Shown piece after piece: positions 59,347-64,000 of a stretch of DNA of 64,000 nucleotides (its first letter is position 1; each line of letters begins with the position of its first letter). The position numbers and the translations under genes are program-made. The DNA comes from Symsagittifera roscoffensis (Eukaryota; Xenacoelomorpha; Acoela; Convolutidae). The stretch is from assembly GCF_963678635.1 (NCBI RefSeq), contig NC_087069.1:20062660-20126659 (forward strand), in the 5' to 3' direction. Below the pieces are notes generated by a model. The model did not search any database, was not told the DNA's origin, and was given only the letters and a program-made list of their open reading frames with translations.

Positions 59347-61052
59347 TGGGTTCCCACAGTCAGGGGTGAAGGTGCCGTCGGGTCTGCTGTCTTATAATCC
59401 GTGAGGGATACACACAGGGGTCCTGCTGCATTCAGCCTTTTCCCTTCTTGCCTCAACTCCAACGCCTCCAGACCATAAGGCGCTCGGTATTTTCTAGTGG
59501 CAAACATCAAATTTACTTCAGTGCAATATGATCCTCCGCCACGATCATCCTTCCATCGTCATGAATTGGCAGTTTGTTCTCGAGTCAAGCCTCCTCAAGT
59601 GTTCTCAAGACATCTCGAACCTCAAACTTAGGGGCATCGAGCCTCGCATCTTCTTTTCATCTTCGCTTGTGTAGTCCACGAATTTATGTTAATCTCACAC
59701 GTGTGAAAATACACCGCTGCCGAGTATCCAATAAGCAAAGGATCCCAGCCCTCCTTGAATTCTCTCTGTTGTCTCTCTACCGTGGCTCTCGCGCGCAGGG
59801 AAGGAACTACCGGGGGTCTGTTGATTCTCAAGGTCATTCTTCTCACCGTGGGGAACTCGGGGACGGCAGCAGGGAGGACATCCCGCTCTAGAATCTTTCC
59901 AATTCCTTCTTCGTGAGTTCGAAACTTTTCGTCCACGCAGGGATTCTCAAGACTTCCCTCTTGTCCCTTGTCACTGGATTCAGGTTCCAAAACTTGGGAT
60001 ATACCTCGATGGGACCCTTGCCTTTTCCTCCCATTCTCCACTGCAGTTGTCCCCTGAAATTGTATACCACTAGCTCTGGATCCTTTACTTTTCCAAAAAG
60101 CACCGTCTCGCTAATCTGCGCTCTCAAGTCTTCTTGTCTGCGCCAGTTGAGTGCTCTCCCATCTAGAATGCTGATCAGGCTCACATGCACCACCGAGTGT
60201 CGAGACGCCACCACGAGTGGATCCGGGACTGCATACGTCACTGCTGGCCCGTAAACGCAGGTCGCCACCTCCCCCAAGCCTCTGATCATCCCCAGTGGAT
60301 CAGACCTCATGGCCAAACACCAGTCAGTAAGAAGGAGTATGCCCCATTTGCCTCTTTCAACACTTCTCTCGTCTTGGGGCTTCTCTCCTCGCCCGTCAAG
60401 TATCGATTTTGCATCAGCAGGTAATCCACAAGCAATGTCTTCAGACCGGCAGCACACTTGTACGAATAGTGCTCCATACTCGTGTGAGCCTTCCTTACCG
60501 ATAGGGTTTCACCATACTTCATCAACCGATGGAACACCGTCATTTCCCCATCCGTCAAGAGTATCAGCGTCAGATACCCATCAACCCGGAGTGTTCCTAA
60601 CGCCCCTACTGAACATTTACGCCGGCCCCATATCGAATAGAAACCTGGGGTACACCAAATACAAAGCCAGCAAGAGGTTGGTGGGCATACTCAAGAGCTC
60701 CTGTACGAACGCTTCAAAGATGATATTTCCTGCGTAGAACACCTCTTTCAGATACTTCTTTTCTCAGCATGGACTCAGGAATCTCAAGATATCGTAGTCC
60801 CTCCTGGTCTTCACCTCGCCCTTCGCATGATTCGTCCAAAAATCCCCAACAAGGACTTCATTAGCTGCTGTGACAAATCTTCCCACCGTCATCTCCCTCT
60901 TCTGCCACCTCTAGCTGCTCCTCAAAAAAATTCCATTATTGTTTGATGAGGGGTTGAGCACTCTCCCTCATCTTGTTCGTCGCATTCTCAAGCCTTGGGT
61001 TCAGAAACGGCCATCTCCCTCTTTCTTGTGTTAAGCGATATCCTATCGACCC

Positions 61053-61523
61053 TCATTGTTTCTCGACCGCGGCCACATTCTTTCTTTCCTTATTTGGTCC
61101 TCTCGCACTGCTGGTGGAGCTCGTGATTGTCAGGCTGGCTGTAAGATGGGTTATCGCAAGATGATCGTCCCCAATATCCGGGTTGAACTTCAGCTGTCTG
61201 GCGAGGTTCGACACCTCAAGGAAGAGAACCTCATCCAGCACAATCAAGATATCTGCTAACTCGCAGAATCCCCTCAGAGCATGAGATACATCTGCCCATG
61301 CCGCTGCCTGTCCAGACTTAAAGAGTCTCAAGTTTGTTGGCTCCAACTCGCGATTCGGAGCGGTCATAGGCATCCGCCACGCATTGCCATCCGCTATCAA
61401 GATTAAAATTGCATATACGAACTGTAATGCTGGTGGCATGCTCACGTAGCCTGGCGATGAAGTGAACACTACTCCCGTTTTTGGTCCAAATCGAGAAGCT
61501 ACAATTTCCTCCACCTCATTCAT
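61053..61523 (-). other. Unknown ORF of the element with partner in copy A
   Basis: A 156-codon frame nearly identical in its last 140 residues to 53,790-54,248. It contains GVVFTSSPGYVSMPPA, a Trp/Arg segment and a helical middle (HALRGFCELADILIVLDEVLFLEV), and ends NVAAVEKQ. Sense-upstream of it, in another frame, is LLLFAGMNDLLHA, which looks like an SGNH block III; the SSPGYVSMPPA strand would suit the next block of the same fold. No firm assignment. Confidence 0.4.
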
Positions 61524-62144
61524 TGCTGCAAACAGCGTCTGAGTAGCTTCTCAGATCTTCTTGGGGGTTGGTTCCACGCGTTTCAAATGCTCTAGAAGTC
61601 CTGCCGCATGCAGGAGGTCATTCATCCCCGCGAATAGCAGCAGCTCTGGTTCGCACGGCGTTTCCGATTTCATAGCCGGCACCATGGTCAGCATCTGGTT
61701 TAGTTCCGATCCAGGCAGCAGGCACATTAGAGTTTCTGGCCAAAATAATTTCGGTCTCGAAACCCTCGAAATCCGATCCGGCCACGTTGATTGCTCTCGC
61801 TGCTCCGGGATCTGATCGATCGTACACTACCAAGGTTTTTGCTAGCTGTGAAGTCCCACAGGATCTACCATACCTCGGGTCTTCAGCGTGCGCCAGCCCA
61901 GGTATCCGTTGTCCAGGATCCCCATTTTCTTCGGCTCAAGAAGTTCTTCGACCATCCTTAGTTGTACAGGAATTGCCACTCTGATCCTGGCCATACCCGA
62001 TCGATGCTTGGGAGGTTCCACGATTAGTCCGGACTCTCTAGCTGCTTGAGGGGTCTGTAATTGACTGGCCCATTATCAATTACTGTGGTATTCTCGTTAC
62101 ATCTGCAGTTTCCAATGTCTTGGCTATCGAGAAATGCGCTCCTC

Positions 62145-62987
62145 TCAGTGATGTCTGCTCAAGTCTTTGATCGACACATTCTTCAGCCCCAGAACCTCCA
62201 CTAACTCTTGTCTGCATGCCAGGTCTTTCAGTTCCAGATCCTTCATTCTCTCAAGATATCGGACTTTGCTCGCCTCTCCTGGTTTCTCCATCTTCTTATT
62301 ATCCACCAACAACACCACCGAGGACACTACCGAGCACTGGGGTGTGGATGACTCCTCCTCGTCTCCTTCCATTGGCGTGGCGCCTAGTAGCCTACTCCTG
62401 CTGCTCCTTGAGCGTTCTCTCGAGACGGTCCTTCCTCCCAAACGATCGGACAAGGGCCTAACAGTGAAAAAGGGAAGTATTGGGGGTGGACCAAAGGTGA
62501 ACTGGCCTGTCTCCAGCAGGTCTGACTCCAGAAGGTTTATGTGTCTTTGGAAGACACTTTTCAGCCATTCCGTACCCCTGAGCCAATCAAAGTGGATGCC
62601 ATCCAAAGACGCATCATCCGGCTGGGAGTGCTCCATCATGCTTGCCACATCGAGTAGTTTCACGGGGAGTACGCTTCTTTGCTGCATCTGCCTGATAATT
62701 TCATTGAGGTTGCGCACCCTGTCGTTCATCTCGCTCGTGTTCTGATCAGCCATCATGTTGTAAGGGACGGCGCAAATAGTGAGTATGGCTGGATCTAGAT
62801 AGATTCTCAATTCCTCAAGAATGCAACTCATCTTCTCCTGAAGCTTCCTCACTTTCCTCTGTTCGCCTCTGGACACGTCATTGGTTCCTAACATCAGCGT
62901 GACTGTGTAGATCCTCGTCATATCCAGCATCTCCAGCGACACCAGCATCTGGGGTGCTGCCGCACTAGAGAAACTCAAGATCCCCAC
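62145..62987 (-). other. SGNH/GDSL-type esterase ORF of the element (fossil)
   Basis: A 280-codon open stretch. LMLGTNDVSRGE matches the block III G-x-N-D motif and DGIHFDWLRGTEWL matches block V (D-G-x-H), which carries the catalytic Asp and His. The block I Gly-Asp-Ser region is not seen within this frame. The last 90 residues are charged and include a run of Ser/Arg and a short Lys/Glu-rich helix. SGNH domains of this type occur in ORF1 of CR1-like non-LTR retrotransposons. Part of a broken element. Confidence 0.6.
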
Positions 62988-63367
62988 CTGCCAATGCGCC
63001 TAGATTCGTGTCAACACCCTTATCAGGCTGTCCTCTATTTTAAAGTGAACTGCACCCTCGGGTATCCTGGGATGTGTGAAATAATCAGCCCAAGAAGTAT
63101 CGTGGAAGACATCCCTCCTCGCGCGGTGCGCCGCTGTCCAATCCATCCGGTTATGCCTGTGATAGTTATCCGGCTATCTTTTTGTAACTTGCGATGATTA
63201 CGCTCATCACCGGGTGTTCCCTCCAGGTCAGTGGTTGCTATTCTCGTGCTGAATTCTCTCGATCCCTTGACTGCAACCTCTCTTGCAATTCCCTGAGGTG
63301 CGACGTACCCGTCCCGTTTTCACTACTACAGGTTGAACTGGGCGTCCATGAGATTTCCATTAAAGGC

Positions 63368-63780
63368 CTAACTGGGTTTGCCTCTAGATTGCACAGGGAA
63401 GGAACCGGTTCGGTAGTCGTCCATGCTTCCACGGTCCATGTTGAAGCAACCGCCCGCTCGCGGAGCTTCGTGTACCTCCATTCGCGACTCCGGTCTTGAT
63501 CTCGTGACAGCCGGTTCAGTCGTAGTCCTCTTTTTCTCTTTCCAACTCGCGACCGCTTGCTGCCTCCTTTGTAGTCGCTCTAGTTCTGACTTTGTTTGGT
63601 CACAATTTGCTACGCTTTCTTGTAGCCTCTGCTCTTGTACTCGTTCTGCCATCAGGAGATCCCGATCAAGAATCGCCTTATCCCGCTCAAGTATTGCCTG
63701 CTCGCGATCAAGCTTGGCTTGATCACTTTCAAGAGTCGCCTGATCCCTTTCAAGATTCCTGAATGCGAGCGGAACTTCGA
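63368..63780 (-). other. Coiled-coil ORF of the element (fossil)
   Basis: Just sense-upstream of the esterase. It shows a short-period repeat of the form LERDQAI-LxxDxAx-LDREQAI-LERDKAI, i.e. seven-residue heptads with Leu/Ile/Ala at a and d positions, strongly predicting a parallel coiled coil. It is followed by a Gln/Arg-rich helix (VQEQRLQES). Coiled coils are common in self-associating ORF1 or Gag-like proteins. Confidence 0.6.
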
Positions 63781-64000
63781 CGGTGGCTTACTTGTGGACT
63801 GAGTCGCTGCTCTTGCTAGAGGTCCGGTCGGAAGTTGAAATTCTCCCGCGCCATATTCCGTGTCGCTACTCAATCCAGGGTTTCTCGCAAGGTCATACCC
63901 TCTCAGGTCTCTATCCACATTCCAGGATATCCGTGTGTTCTGCTCCTGATTTGATATTCCGTCTGAAGTGTATCCCACCATCATCCTTCTAGAAACGATC

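Larger units (their letters stand above)
54207..64000 (-). mobile_element. GC-rich multi-ORF element, copy B (fossil, runs off the window)
   Basis: Second copy, sense on the minus strand, adjoining copy A and continuing beyond 64,000. In sense order it shows a coiled-coil ORF (63,368-63,780), an SGNH esterase ORF (62,145-62,987), a second stretch with a GMNDLL block (about 61,560-61,680), then open stretches of unknown function (61,053-61,523; 59,628-60,558; 58,612-59,346; 57,284-57,616; 56,549-57,013; 56,023-56,619), a junction segment, one 0.84-kb repeat (54,463-55,312) and the end segment. It is broken, with many breaks. GC content is far above the rest of the window. SGNH domains are known from ORF1 of CR1-like retrotransposons, but no polymerase is visible here, so assignment stays open. 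Confidence 0.65.

Noticed and set aside
49244-63992. Numerous long plus-strand ORFs in the GC-rich block
   Set aside because: Few stops are expected in GC-rich DNA; they are antisense to better-composed minus-strand frames that hold the coiled coil and SGNH motifs.

Overview
The window is metazoan nuclear DNA, AT-rich and repeat-laden, probably from an invertebrate. Host genes have introns, all lie on the minus strand, and are recognisable by protein family. The phylum cannot be fixed from the sequence. A trypsin-fold gene, an SRA1-like gene and a full Smaug gene exclude a bacterial source; CR1/L2-type LINE, tRNA-derived SINE, hAT-like and mariner-like repeats fit an animal.

Layout. 1-10 kb is mostly repeats: a degenerate satellite-like array, a fold-back inverted-repeat element (354-729), a decayed SET-domain (PR-Set7/KMT5A-like) pseudogene (1976-2505), and the first two copies of a hairpin-ended dispersed family. 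10.2-12.6 kb holds a four-exon chymotrypsin-fold gene whose catalytic His is replaced by Gln. 14.7-20.9 kb has a 1.2-kb tandem duplication and three 343-bp units that run into a decayed CR1/L2-like LINE. 22-25 kb has SINEs and other dispersed repeats. 26.8-28.2 kb is a single-exon SRA1-like gene. 31.8-45.6 kb is an eleven-exon Smaug (SAMD4) orthologue, the best supported gene here, with introns full of repeats (a nested hAT-type MITE with a clean 8-bp target duplication, mariner-like remnants, a SINE). 46-64 kb is an abrupt GC-rich block: two tandem, overlapping copies of a large multi-ORF mobile element in minus-strand sense, joined by 0.84-kb repeats, with a coiled coil and an SGNH esterase domain but no recognisable polymerase or integrase. 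It continues past the window edge. An inverted fragment of its repeat abuts a PHD-finger ORF at 45,965-46,291.

How the parts relate. Smaug is a translational repressor and deadenylation recruiter. SRA1-like proteins are RNA-associated co-regulators. The protease-fold protein is secreted and probably non-catalytic. No operon logic is expected. Smaug coding exons join in phase with consensus splice sites, except for one GC-AG intron and one extra base in the SAM exon, the latter either an assembly indel or a real lesion.

The most likely undescribed object is the GC-rich SGNH/coiled-coil element array at 47.3-64 kb. It is treated as a fossil and described only at the level of family, parts and repeats.
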